Assembly (NCBI GenBank): GCA_964556255.1
Contig: CAZKVQ010000003.1
Coordinates: forward strand, 32,259 to 96,258
DNA length: 64,000 nucleotides
DNA from: JACJWR01 sp964556255
GTDB lineage: Bacteria > Actinomycetota > Actinomycetes > S36-B12 > UBA10799
Direction: 5' to 3'
The position numbers and the translations under genes are program-made. Below the pieces are notes generated by a model that saw only the letters and a program-made list of their open reading frames with translations, did not search any database and was not told where the DNA came from. Of the stretch, positions 27,003 through 36,300 are shown one piece after another (the first letter of the stretch is position 1; each line of letters begins with the position of its first letter).

Positions 27003-28102
27003 AGGGCTCCTCCAATGGCGGTGGCCGGGTCGATCTTCGCGATGCGGCGCAGCGAGAAGAGCGCGCCGATGATGCCCGCCACGATGGTGAACACGGCGAT
27101 GGTGACGAGCGTGGCGGTGCGGAACAGAGTTGGCACCTCGGGCGGAATGATGAGGTCGAACAGCCGCGCGAGGACGGTCCCGATGATCACCCCGGCGATG
27201 GAGGCGATCACCGCCTGAACGACGACTCCGGTGCCCAGGTTTCCAGTGGAGGCACCGAGTGCCTTGAGTGCCGCGAACAACTCACGCTTCTCCAGCACCA
27301 CCAGAGCGAAGAACAGCCCAACAACCAATGCGGCCACGGCCAGGGTCGTGTAGATGATGGAGTTCAACGTGGAGCGCTGCTGCTCCACTCCGGGGATTGC
27401 CAGGGCTGTCTGTTCGGCGGTCAGCGCCGTGGTTCCGGGAACCGCGGCGGCCAGGGCGGCAAGGTCGGCGCCCGAACCGGTGACGGCGACCGCGTTGATT
27501 GCGTCCGGCTGGCCGCGTAGTTCCGGACGAACAGCGTCACGCATCGCTCGCCAGGTAGGCACATCGGTCCATAGGGTGGGTTGCAACTGGTATTCGGCTT
27601 CGGAGACGAATCCCACCACCGTTGCCGGCACTCCCCCGACGGTGACACGGGATCCCAGCGCCACCCCGGAGTCCTGCAGTTTGGTGTCGACGGCTGCAGC
27701 TCCCCGCTCGCCAGGCCCTGGCAGTCTGCCGGCTGTCAGCGACTTCGGGGTGCCGGGACCCCCCGGTTCGAGCCCGAACACCGCGAGGTCTATCGGGCCT
27801 TTCGGTCCGGTGCCTCCGGTCAGCAACACTCCCACGGGCCCCGCGGACTCGACGCCGGGCACTGCCGCGACCGCGGCCACATCCTTGTCCGCGAGTCTGG
27901 ACCGCACCAGGGAACCCTCCGCGTCGGAGGCGAACACATAGGAAGTGGCGGTAGTGTTCCGCACCGCCCCGGTCGCTCCATAGAACAGTCCATCCGAGAG
28001 CGCCCCGAGCACCAGCACGAGGAACACGATCAATGACAGGGCAGAGACGATGGCCGCGAACCGGGCCTTGCCACGTCGCACCTCCTTCAACGCCAGCATC
28101 AT
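26999..28102 (-). CDS. FtsX-like ABC permease (second of a pair)
   Basis: A 367-residue membrane protein with the MacB/FtsX layout: one N-terminal membrane segment (about 15-40, AIVSALSLIVFLVLVLGALS), a large extracytoplasmic domain of about 200 residues, then three C-terminal membrane segments ending FSLRRIAKIDPATAIGGAL, a typical tail for this family. It overlaps both neighbours by four bases. With the next permease it probably forms a heterodimer. What it moves is not visible from sequence. Confidence 0.87.
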   Translation of the reverse strand: MMLALKEVRRGKARFAAIVSALSLIVFLVLVLGALSDGLFYGATGAVRNTTATSYVFASDAEGSLVRSRLADKDVAAVAAVPGVESAGPVGVLLTGGTGPKGPIDLAVFGLEPGGPGTPKSLTAGRLPGPGERGAAAVDTKLQDSGVALGSRVTVGGVPATVVGFVSEAEYQLQPTLWTDVPTWRAMRDAVRPELRGQPDAINAVAVTGSGADLAALAAAVPGTTALTAEQTALAIPGVEQQRSTLNSIIYTTLAVAALVVGLFFALVVLEKRELFAALKALGASTGNLGTGVVVQAVIASIAGVIIGTVLARLFDLIIPPEVPTLFRTATLVTIAVFTIVAGIIGALFSLRRIAKIDPATAIGGAL

Positions 28103-29196
28103 CGCGCGCCCACCGCCGTAGCCGGGTCGATTCGGGCGATCCGTCGGATGCTCAGCAGCCCAGCCAGTAGTGAGAAGACCAGCACTGCGAGGACGACTCC
28201 GACGATCAGCGTCGGGTCGAGGGTCACCGGGATGCCCGTGTTGAGTCCCTGCACCGCCAGCAGGGTCAGGGCGACCGCTATCGCAGATGCGACGAGCACG
28301 ACGAGCACGATCTGACTCGCCACCATCAGAGCAAGGCGTCGCGTGGATGTGCCGATAGCCCGGAGCAGGGTGAAGGCCTTGAGTTTCTGAACAGTCAGGA
28401 TGAGGAAGAAGAATCCGATCACAACGATCCCGATGATGAACGTGAGACCCACCAGGATTCCAAAGCTCTGGCTGATCGAGTCGATCCCCGGGATGAGCGC
28501 CACGGCCTCCGACTTCGGGTAGGCCGTGACGCCGGCGACCTTTGACTCCACTGCCGTTGCCACCGTGGCAACGTCCTGGCCGGGCTCGACGTTGAAGGCA
28601 ACGGCGTTCAGGGGCACGAAGGGTAGGCCTGGGTTGGCGGCACGTACCGCCGCGTCGTAGGCCTCGAGGTCGACGTACAGCGTCGGGAGGGCGTTGAACT
28701 GAGCACCGCGCAACAGGCCCACGACCGTGAGTTCCGGCCCCCCTGGGGCCAGCGCTACGCGATCGCCGATCGCCAACCCACCTCCGTCCACCGCCGTCTC
28801 CTGCGCAGTCTGCGGCAGGCGTCCCGAGGCAACGGCGTCGGGTGTCCCTGGGCCCTGCGGATTGAAGCCGACGACTTGGATGTCGGTGTCGACGCCGGTC
28901 AGGGCTGTTCGGGTGGTGAAGGTCCCGATGCCAGCCGCCGATGCCACCCCTGGGACCCCGGCGACCTTCTCGATGGACTCCGGGGCGAGGCGGCTAGCGA
29001 CGATGTTGTCCCGCGCGGTGTCTGAGTAGACCAGGCCGTCGGTGCGAAGACTCTCCAAGGCCCCGACGAGTGAGGAGACCAGCGCGTTGGACAGGGTGGT
29101 CAGCAGGAGCACAAGAAAGATGAGCAGGGCGACAGCGGCCGTGAGCAGGCCGAATCGGGTCTTGGAGCGCTTGATCTCCGTGGTCGCGATGCTCAT
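28099..29196 (-). CDS. FtsX-like ABC permease (first of a pair)
   Basis: A 365-residue permease with the same topology as its downstream neighbour: an N-terminal segment (AAVALLIFLVLLLTTLSNAL), a large external domain, three C-terminal segments and the tail LSIRRIARIDPATAVGAR. I chose ATG 29196 (MSIATTEIKRSKTRF) because that is the usual start of this family; the open frame runs 23 codons further upstream without good sequence. It is the first gene of the operon and is divergent from the SnoaL-like gene. Confidence 0.87.
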   Translation of the reverse strand: MSIATTEIKRSKTRFGLLTAAVALLIFLVLLLTTLSNALVSSLVGALESLRTDGLVYSDTARDNIVASRLAPESIEKVAGVPGVASAAGIGTFTTRTALTGVDTDIQVVGFNPQGPGTPDAVASGRLPQTAQETAVDGGGLAIGDRVALAPGGPELTVVGLLRGAQFNALPTLYVDLEAYDAAVRAANPGLPFVPLNAVAFNVEPGQDVATVATAVESKVAGVTAYPKSEAVALIPGIDSISQSFGILVGLTFIIGIVVIGFFFLILTVQKLKAFTLLRAIGTSTRRLALMVASQIVLVVLVASAIAVALTLLAVQGLNTGIPVTLDPTLIVGVVLAVLVFSLLAGLLSIRRIARIDPATAVGAR

Positions 29197-29264
29197 GTTG
29201 TTAAAAGGGTACGTGCTTGGCCGCAGTGCGCCACTCGGGTCAGCTCGAGGTTCCAGGAGGCGCA

Positions 29265-29723
29265 ATGGGATTGATCATCGATATTGTGCAAGCTCCATTC
29301 CTTCGGAGTCACGGGATCGATGTATCGATGAACGTCGGACAGCTGGTGAAGATGTTCTACCAGGAACTGTGGAATCGCTGGGACGATCGAGCAGTCGACT
29401 CCGTCCTAGCCCCCGGCTTCCGGTTTCGCGGGTCGTTGGGCCATGAGACTGTCGGCATCACAGAATGGCGTGCGTATCGGGACCTTGTGCGAAAGGGATC
29501 AAGCGACTTCCACAATGAGATCGGCGGAATGGTTGTTGAGGGCGACAGGGCTGCGGCGCGACTCATCTACTCCGGCACCCACGACGGACCTTTGGCCGGG
29601 GTGGCCGCGACGGGGAGGTCCTTCTGCTATGCCGGCGCCGCCTTCTTCACCTCACACGGGGGCCTGCTGACCAGTGCCTGGGTGCTGGGGGACTTGGTGG
29701 GTCTGCGCGAACAGTTGGAGTGA
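29265..29723 (+). CDS. SnoaL-like (NTF2 fold) protein
   Basis: A 152-residue protein of the SnoaL-like polyketide-cyclase/ester-cyclase superfamily. VKMFYQELWNRWDDRAVDSV, GFRFRGSLGHETVG and later strands with SGTHDGPLAGVAATGR are the usual landmarks. Members are a mixed group of cyclases, isomerases and ligand-binding proteins, so the function is open. ATG 29265 follows AGGAGG; ATG 29328 (MNVGQLV) is an alternative nearer the domain edge. It is divergent from the ABC exporter. Confidence 0.7.
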   Translation: MGLIIDIVQAPFLRSHGIDVSMNVGQLVKMFYQELWNRWDDRAVDSVLAPGFRFRGSLGHETVGITEWRAYRDLVRKGSSDFHNEIGGMVVEGDRAAARLIYSGTHDGPLAGVAATGRSFCYAGAAFFTSHGGLLTSAWVLGDLVGLREQLE

Positions 29724-29833
29724 GGACGGTCCCGACTTCGCTGATCGCGCGCGGGCGGCTGGGACCAGGCTTCGCCGAGGCCCACAGCCATCCGATCCCG
29801 TCAGGGATTTTCACTGAGGAGCCGGCCCACTGA

Positions 29834-30067
29834 ATCTCTCGTCCGCAGGGCTTCCAGACCTACGCAGACGTCCAGGCGTTGTGGCGACGGTTGGATCCCA
29901 CCCTCCCGGTTGACGCTGCCTCCCTAACCGACCACGTAAACGTCCTCGGTACGTGGACCAACGGTCGCAAGGTGGACACCGATGCTTTCCTCGCCGACGT
30001 TGGAAGGATCGACCCGCAACCTCATCAACACCTGAACCAGCAGGCCACCATTCCGAGGAGTTGCTGA
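29834..30067 (+). pseudogene. Possible gene remnant in a 386-nt gap
   Basis: The stretch between the SnoaL-like gene and the sedolisin (29724-30109) holds no intact gene. From 29834 one frame stays open to a stop at 30065-30067 and reads like real protein (FQTYADVQALWRRLDPTLP, then DHVNVLGTWTNGRKV). It has no convincing start and an in-frame stop just before it. It may be the C-terminal scrap of a decayed gene. I cannot assign a family. Confidence 0.3.
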
Positions 30068-30109
30068 GCGCGAGCACCATTATCGCTCCGGCGAGACTAC
30101 TCTCGAATC

Positions 30110-31879
30110 GTGCCACGACGATGGGTTCAGCAGGGCTTCATCGCGGCGACAGCCATGGCGTGTGTCGTCGCGGCCAGCGGTACGGCCGAGGCCGTTGGGG
30201 CGCGTCTCACGTCACCAGCGACGCCAGTCGTGCCCGCGGCAACCGTTCAACCGGCATGGAAGAACTGGCCGGTGACCTTCTACCTCGGGATGCGGCGCGC
30301 CGACGCTGCCGCCAGTCGACGCCTGGTTCAGACCGCCACCCGCGGCGACCCGCGTTTTCGCCAGTGGCTGACTCCTGCTCAAGTCGCCAGCACCTTCGGG
30401 GCGCCGCTGGCCAACCAGAAGGCTGTCCGAGATTGGTTCGCGATTCGGGGGTTCACAACGACCTTCGACGCGACTGCGAGCTTCGCCCAGGTCACCGGGC
30501 CTGCTCACCTCTGGGAGTCGACTTTCGGGCTACCCCTGATCGCGCTGACGCACGACACAACCTTCGACATCCCGGGAACCCTAATAACTTGGAAGTCGGC
30601 CAGTCCCAAACTTCCTAGCGCACTGCTGGCGTTACTCAACTCCGGCGAGCTGGTCTGGGAGTACTCAACGTCGCAGGCGCTGCCGTCAACCCGCGCGACG
30701 AGGGGCGACATCGTGCCGCCTAGAAACGATGGGACCTGGGTCGGCACATGCCGCCAGGCGCAGAATCTGGAGAGTTGGCGAGGGACCTACTCCTTCGAGC
30801 AGGTAGTGCAGGCGTACGGTTTCGGGCCGATTCGGCGTGCCGCCCGCGACGGCCAGGGTGTCAGCGTGGGTCTCATCACCCCAGGCGAGGGAGTGAACGA
30901 ACCCAGCACGCGGGCGGCAGAGGCCTGCTGGGGATGGCCGCGTCGAGACACCAGGATCGTGCTCGGGAGCGGACAGACGAAACCAGCCCCGCTGATCTAC
31001 TCCGGATTTCACGAGCCCTCGCTCGATTCCCAGATGATCAGGGGGTTCCTACCGCGCGCCAGCCTGGTGAACTACCAGGTATGGACCGACCAGGACGTAT
31101 GGTTCCTGGCGCTGGCCGCCGTGGCAGCCGACCCGGCCAGACCGTCGTTGGTGTCCCTGTCCTACGCCTACTGCCTGACAGCCGGCGTCCGGACCTCCTT
31201 GTTCGACGCGTTGTCGACGCGTCTGGGCCTGATTGGGACGACGATGATTGCCGCCTCCGGAGACGGCGGTGCCTACCCTTGCGCCGGCCGAAAGCCCACC
31301 GTCCAGTGGCCCGCGTCCTCGCCGTCCCTCCTGGGGGTGGGCGGCACGCGACTGTCGGTGAACCCGGCCAACAACCGCGTGGGTGAGGTGGCCTGGAACG
31401 ACTTCGCATGGTTGTCCGCAGATCAGGCCGGGGGAGCCACCGGTGGTGGCTTCTCGTCGAACTACGCGCGCCCATCGTGGCAACGAGCGCCCGGACTCGC
31501 CGCCGGATCCGGCCGGGTCGTACCCGACATCGCAGCCCACGCCTCGAGGTTGCCAGGATGGCCGGTGGTGGTGCGCGTCGGGCGGCAGTCGGTGTGGTCG
31601 CGCGAAAGCGGCACATCGGCCTCCGCGCCCCTGATCGCCGCCGAGTTGGCTGCGATCAATAGCGTCAACGCTGGGCGGGGCTCAAGGCGAATCGGCTTCG
31701 TCAATCCGGAGCTATATCGACTCGCGCGCTTGGACAGCGGCGTCTTTTTCTTCGACGTCGTGGCCGGCAACAACGGGGTTCCTCGCGTTGGCACAGGCTT
31801 CGCGGCGCACCCCGGGTACGACCCCGTTACGGGGCTCGGCGTGCCCCACCCGACGAATCTCGCCGTCGGCCTTCGCTAG
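30110..31879 (+). CDS. Secreted sedolisin (S53 family serine-carboxyl peptidase)
   Basis: An exported endopeptidase related to kumamolisin, active in acid in known members. The 589-residue precursor has a signal peptide (about 1-28), a pro-kumamolisin activation domain (about 45-185, with RFRQWLTPAQVASTFG), then the catalytic domain. The catalytic acids E302 and D306 sit in HEPSLDSQM, the oxyanion Asp in AASGDGGAYPC, and the nucleophile Ser503 in ESGTSASAP. A C-terminal calcium-site pattern DVVAGNNGVP...GYDPVTGLG is present. The GTG start at 30110 gives the full signal peptide. It probably degrades external protein for nutrition. Confidence 0.93.
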   Translation: MPRRWVQQGFIAATAMACVVAASGTAEAVGARLTSPATPVVPAATVQPAWKNWPVTFYLGMRRADAAASRRLVQTATRGDPRFRQWLTPAQVASTFGAPLANQKAVRDWFAIRGFTTTFDATASFAQVTGPAHLWESTFGLPLIALTHDTTFDIPGTLITWKSASPKLPSALLALLNSGELVWEYSTSQALPSTRATRGDIVPPRNDGTWVGTCRQAQNLESWRGTYSFEQVVQAYGFGPIRRAARDGQGVSVGLITPGEGVNEPSTRAAEACWGWPRRDTRIVLGSGQTKPAPLIYSGFHEPSLDSQMIRGFLPRASLVNYQVWTDQDVWFLALAAVAADPARPSLVSLSYAYCLTAGVRTSLFDALSTRLGLIGTTMIAASGDGGAYPCAGRKPTVQWPASSPSLLGVGGTRLSVNPANNRVGEVAWNDFAWLSADQAGGATGGGFSSNYARPSWQRAPGLAAGSGRVVPDIAAHASRLPGWPVVVRVGRQSVWSRESGTSASAPLIAAELAAINSVNAGRGSRRIGFVNPELYRLARLDSGVFFFDVVAGNNGVPRVGTGFAAHPGYDPVTGLGVPHPTNLAVGLR

Positions 31880-31894
31880 TGGTGGCGGTCGTTA

Positions 31895-31916
31895 GCGCGC
31901 CCGGAGAGATTCGAAC
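31895..31916. repeat. 22-bp copy of the tRNA-Arg 3' end (att-like)
   Basis: These 22 bp are identical to 32484-32505, the 3' end of the tRNA-Arg gene (T-loop, T-stem and acceptor strand). The bases beyond cannot fold into a full tRNA: no matching 5' acceptor strand is present and the T-stem has a mismatch. Together the two copies bracket about 590 bp. That is the layout left when an element integrates at a tRNA 3' end, but a decayed tandem tRNA is also possible. Confidence 0.6.
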
Positions 31917-32088
31917 CCCAGAGCCTTCACATGACTCGGCACCACCAGAGACTCCCGATGCGCCCCTCCTCGTTTACTGACGCGCGCGGTTGGCACACGG
32001 GGACGCCGCTCTCGAAAACCCGTCACGGAACTGACATGCGCGGGTGAATAGAGGTTTAGGTCGCTTGCGGGCCGGGTAGACGGGCGCC

Positions 32089-32358
32089 ATGAACAAGATG
32101 ATCACCGCCGCAGTCCTGACCGCCGCAACCGTCGCCGGGGGTGCAGCCCTGGCCGCCCCCGCACAAGCCGCCCCCGGCTACCCGTCGGGCACTACCCCCA
32201 TCCGCCCAGCGACCACGCTCCCCGTCTACCCGTCGAGCAGCGGCAGCGCAGTCCTGGAGTCGCCACAGGACATAGCCAAGATGACGGATGCCGCGGCCTA
32301 TATTGCTCGTACGGGCTTCGACGTGGCCGCGGTCATGAAGTTCAAGCCAGTTCGCTAG
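32089..32358 (+). CDS. Small exported protein, unknown
   Basis: An 89-residue product with a clear Sec signal peptide (MNKMITAAVLTAATVAGG, cleavage probably after AQAA at about residue 28), leaving a mature chain of about 60 residues. The first part is Pro/Ser/Thr-rich (TTLPVYPSSSGS); the end is likely helical (DIAKMTDAAAYIARTGFDVA). There are no cysteines and no known domain. It lies alone inside the interval bracketed by the two tRNA-Arg 3' repeats and is followed by a hairpin terminator. It could be a cargo gene of a vanished element or a simple local gene. Confidence 0.6.
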   Translation: MNKMITAAVLTAATVAGGAALAAPAQAAPGYPSGTTPIRPATTLPVYPSSSGSAVLESPQDIAKMTDAAAYIARTGFDVAAVMKFKPVR

Positions 32359-32442
32359 TCGAGCCGCTGCCCGACGTATGCCGCGACGGGCTAGCGCGGG
32401 GCCGCTAGGACAACGATGTGACACCGCGGCCGGGAAGCAGAG

Positions 32443-32482
32443 AGCCGCAGGCGGGAAACCCTCCCCCGACCTGCGGCTTTTC
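32443..32482 (+). terminator. Rho-independent terminator
   Basis: A perfect 9-bp stem (AGCCGCAGG pairing with CCTGCGGCT) around an 18-nt loop, followed by TTT. It lies about 85 nt after the small exported protein gene and just before the convergent tRNA-Arg gene. It most likely ends transcription of that gene on the plus strand. Confidence 0.6.
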
Positions 32483-32483
32483 T

Positions 32484-32505
32484 GCGCGCCCGGAGAGATT
32501 CGAAC
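32484..32505. repeat. 22-bp repeat overlapping the tRNA-Arg 3' end
   Basis: Second copy of the 22-bp direct repeat also found at 31895-31916. It covers the T-loop to acceptor end of tRNA-Arg plus one base beyond, the segment that integrases commonly use as attB. Confidence 0.6.
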
Positions 32506-32557
32506 TCCCAACCTTCTGATCCGTAGTCAGATGCTCTATCCGTTGAGCTACGGGCGC
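32485..32557 (-). tRNA. tRNA-Arg (anticodon ACG)
   Basis: A 73-nt cloverleaf on the minus strand. The acceptor strand GCGCCCG pairs with CGGGCGC and G is the discriminator base. The anticodon stem TCTGA/TCAGA closes the loop CTACGGA, with ACG in the anticodon position; the T-loop is TTCGAAT. CCA is not encoded. It reads arginine CGN codons after A34 is modified to inosine. Confidence 0.93.
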
Positions 32558-32883
32558 ACGGACTTCAGTCGCTGTCGCATCCCGGAGCCTGGGTAGGTCG
32601 GAGACGTTGGCGACACGGACCGGTGGACGGAACGGGGGTCTCCCGCGGTCGTCCCTCCGCTCCGCGCGAAGTCACGCGTGGATTCTAGCAAGGCCGGTCG
32701 AGTCACTTTCGGTTCGGGCGCCGCACATTCGTGGCCCCTTGACCTTGATCACCAGCGCGTGAAGGCAACGAGTTCGCGCCAAAGATCGGTCAGGTCAAGT
32801 TGTCCGGCTCTACCCTGGGTGCGATGGGTTCCGACGTTTGCGGGCCTGTGTTGTGTGCGTTGCGTTGGAGGGAGGTGCACGGG

Positions 32884-33252
32884 ATGTTCACCGAGGTCAT
32901 GGAGTTGGCAAGCCGGACGTTCGAGGCGGTTGGCGTCGGCATCTTGGTCCTCGGCGGCATCTGGGCCTTTGTACGCGCCATCATGAATGCAAGGGCCCAT
33001 CGCGACGTGTACATCGGGGTCAGGCGGGACTTCGGTCGGGCACTGCTGCTCGGCCTGGAAATCCTTGTGGCCGCAGACATCGTCAAGACGGTGAGTGTTG
33101 CCACCACCCTGGAGAACGTGTTGATCCTGGGAGTGCTCGTCCTCGTCCGGACCCTGCTCAGTTTCTCTCTGGATGTTGAGATCGACGGCGTCGCACCGTG
33201 GCGCCGCCGCCAGATCGATCCCAACCCGAGCGCCTGGCCGAGTGAAAGCTGA
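32884..33252 (+). CDS. DUF1622 membrane protein
   Basis: A 122-residue membrane protein with three hydrophobic segments (about 10-30, 55-78 and 80-98) and the conserved polar stretch VYIGVRRDFGRALLLGLEIL, typical of DUF1622. No function is known for the family. ATG 32884 follows a GGAGGGAGG ribosome site; the longer upstream frame lacks one. It is convergent with the giant surface-protein gene, and its C-terminal tail is charged and Arg-rich. Confidence 0.78.
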   Translation: MFTEVMELASRTFEAVGVGILVLGGIWAFVRAIMNARAHRDVYIGVRRDFGRALLLGLEILVAADIVKTVSVATTLENVLILGVLVLVRTLLSFSLDVEIDGVAPWRRRQIDPNPSAWPSES

Positions 33253-33321
33253 CCACAACTCGCCGTTTCGACCGAGCATCTCCGCCCTGCCGGCCGAGAG
33301 AATCCGTCGGAGCCCTACTGA

Positions 33322-36300
33322 CTACCCGGTGCGCCACCGCCGGGTCCATGTCCCCGCGGTGTAGTTCGTCACCCCGGGTTTCGGCGTTGCCGTGATCGTC
33401 ACGACCACCAGCAGGTTCGAATACCCGAGCGGGCGCACAACCACGGCCCCGTTGGGCCCGACCAGGGTCCGGCAGTACTTGAGGTCTCCCCGGGTCGACT
33501 TGTTCGTCGGAGCACACTTGACGATCACCCCGGGCGTGACCGTGCCGCCGCCCACGACGATCTGACAGGCGTTGGAGGTCCTGGCGCTGGAGACCACCAA
33601 GTTGTTGCCATTGGGATTGAGCGGCGTGGCCGAGGACAGTCCGACCACCGTGAGCGGGCAAACCGTCGGGCCGGTCGGGAACCCGTTGGTGACGACCACG
33701 GTGCCCCGGGGACTCGCAACGGTGACGCCGTTGTTGTTCTTGCCGCCCGCGTCCGTATACGTGATCGACCTCGCACCGTTGCTCGTGGTCTCCACGGTCT
33801 TGCAGGTGGCACCCTTGGGCACCGCCACCGTTCGGCTCTGCCCCGCCTTCAGGCTGAAGGCTGAGTCGGCCGCCGGCAGGGTAACCGCATACCTACCTCC
33901 CGTAAGCCCGGTCGGCATGGTGCAGGCGAGGGTGAACTTGTAGGTCGCGCCTGCGGGCGCGTTGCCCGTTGTCCTCTTGGCGACGACAACAGACCCGGCA
34001 TCGAATCTGTTGGTCGCAGTCAGCTTCAACGCCTTTGTCTGTTGGGTGACAACCGCAGCGGTAGCCAGACTGTTGTGATCAACGCTGGACGAGGTCGCGC
34101 CCCCGTTGGCAGTCTCGGTCGCCCAGCACTTGGCGCCGAGCGGAAGTCCATCAGGCAGGGTTACGGTCGCGCCCGCTGTGACATTGACCGACTTGTCCAC
34201 GAGGGTCTGGTTGCCACCGGAGTTCGTGCAGATGACGTGCATGACGAACGTCGCCTTGGTCACTTGTTGGGCGGCTGCTCCGGTCGTCACCTTGGCTACG
34301 GCGACACTGCCGGTGTCGTAGTTGTTGGTGGCAGTAACGGTCACAGGCTCGGTGATCGTGACGACCCCGTTGTTGGGCGTGATCGAGGTGGACCAGGCCC
34401 CGCCGTCATCGACCTCGCGCACCGTGCAGGTTGCACCTTTCGGCACCGTGATGGTCTTGGAGGCGCTCGACTGCAACGAGAACGCCGCATCGGCGCCAGG
34501 CAGAACCACCTGGTAGGTGGGGGTGGGACTGCCATTGCTGACCGGCATAGTGCAATTGACAGTGAAGTCGAAGGTCTGACCTGATGGGGCCGGCCCGGTC
34601 GTCTGCTTTGCCACGGTGAGCGAGGCGACGTCGAAGGTGTTCGTCGCCGTGATTGAGACGTTGGGCGCATCCGGGGTCACCACGACTGCATTGTCGGCAT
34701 CCGGATGGTCGATAACCGTGCTCGAAGCACCACCATCGGTCGTCTCGGTCGCCCAGCATTTCGCGCCCATAGGCAGCGGGTCGGTTATCAGCACCGAGCC
34801 GCCGGCCTGCAGCGTCTCGGTCTTGTCGAGGACCGTGTCCACGCCCTGGAGGCACTGGACCCGCAGCTGGAATTCGGCGTCTGGAACCAGGCTCGCCGCT
34901 CCCCCTGAGGTCGCCTTGTTAATCGTCACATGCCCGGCCGGGAAGGGGTTGTCCGGACTGACGGACACCGGCTGATCCGACGCGCCGGGCACAATGACGT
35001 TGCCGATCAGGAAGGGCACCGGCTGGGAAGGCGTGGAGTCGCCGGCGTCTGTCTCGTAGACGGCGCAGGCGGCTCCGACCGGCAGCGGCGTGACTTCGGT
35101 GGTCCACACATCCGAGGGTGTCTGCGGTTTGGTCACCTGTGCCGAGATCGGCTTTAGGGTGTTGCCGCCGAACGTGCATTGGAACTCGAAGCCGAAGGGG
35201 CCCTTAGCGAACTGCTTGGCGGGCCCGGTGATCGACTTGTTGATGGTGACCTTGCCGGCGTCGTAGGCGTTCTCGAACGCCACCGGGGAGCCACCGTCGA
35301 ACTCGGGCTTCACTTTCGCGTCGATCGTGCTGGCCTCCGCCGGGATCGAACCGTCAGCGGTGACGATGGTGCGGGTGGCACTCATAGTGTCAAGTTCGGT
35401 GACATTGCATTCGGATCCGGCGGGAAGCGGGTAGGGGAGCTCCTCGTCCTTGCCGATGACCTTCGTCTCACCCGCCTTGAGATCGAACGTGAGCGGGGAC
35501 AGACCCGGAACCGGGGACCCGTTGAAGGCACACGTCACCTCGAAGGGGAACGTCGCTCCGCCGACGGTGCCGCTGGGGTCAAGCGGCAGATCCTTGGCGC
35601 CGCCGGTCACAGCCTTGCTGACCGAGATCTTGCCTTGGTCGAACCGGTTCTCGATGTCGACGGTGACCCCTGCGGGGGTGGTGTTCGGATCGGGAACGGT
35701 GACGATCGCTGCGTTCTCTTCGCCCTCATTGGGGCTGGTGCCGCCGTTGGCGTTTGTCTCCCAGATTGCACAGGTGGCACCCGTGGGCTGCAGCGGCAGT
35801 GGCTCGGTCGTGCCGTCAACGACGTCGAGCGTACCGGTGGCGATCTCGGTGCCGCCGTAGGAGCATCGGTAGGCCATCGGGAACGGCGGCAACTCCAGAC
35901 CTTGCGGAATCCCGTCGACGGTCTTCCTGATGTGCACCGTGTTGAAGCGCATCATCGCCCCGACCTTCGGCGGTTCGGTCGCGGCCTCTTCCCCGCCGAC
36001 GTCGAAGGTCGGCTTCTGGGCGAAGGAGTTCCACGCAATGGGGTCCGTGTTCGTCGTGTCGAGGGTCAGCGGTGACTTCATGGACCAGGTCAGCGTCACC
36101 CCGGCGCCGCCGGGAAGCGCCTGGTCGCCGGGGAAGTTCATGGTGGTTCGGAAACCGGTCACGCCGGGTGTGAAGACGGCGTCGAAGGCCGAGGCGGGGC
36201 AGTTGTCGTTCGGGGCCGGCTGAAGGTTCTGGGTGCAGAAGTTGGCCGAGGGGAACGGGATGTCGGTGTACTGGGTGTCGACACCGGCATAGCCCTCCTC

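Noticed and set aside
31895..31970. A second tRNA gene at the 22-bp repeat
   Set aside because: Only the 3' end matches; the 5' acceptor strand does not pair and the T-stem has a mismatch, so it cannot fold as a tRNA.
33322..36100. DNA-level tandem repeats or CRISPR array in the DUF5979 region
   Set aside because: The repeats are at protein-domain level (about 100 residues each) and have diverged in DNA; there is no short exact repeat with spacers.
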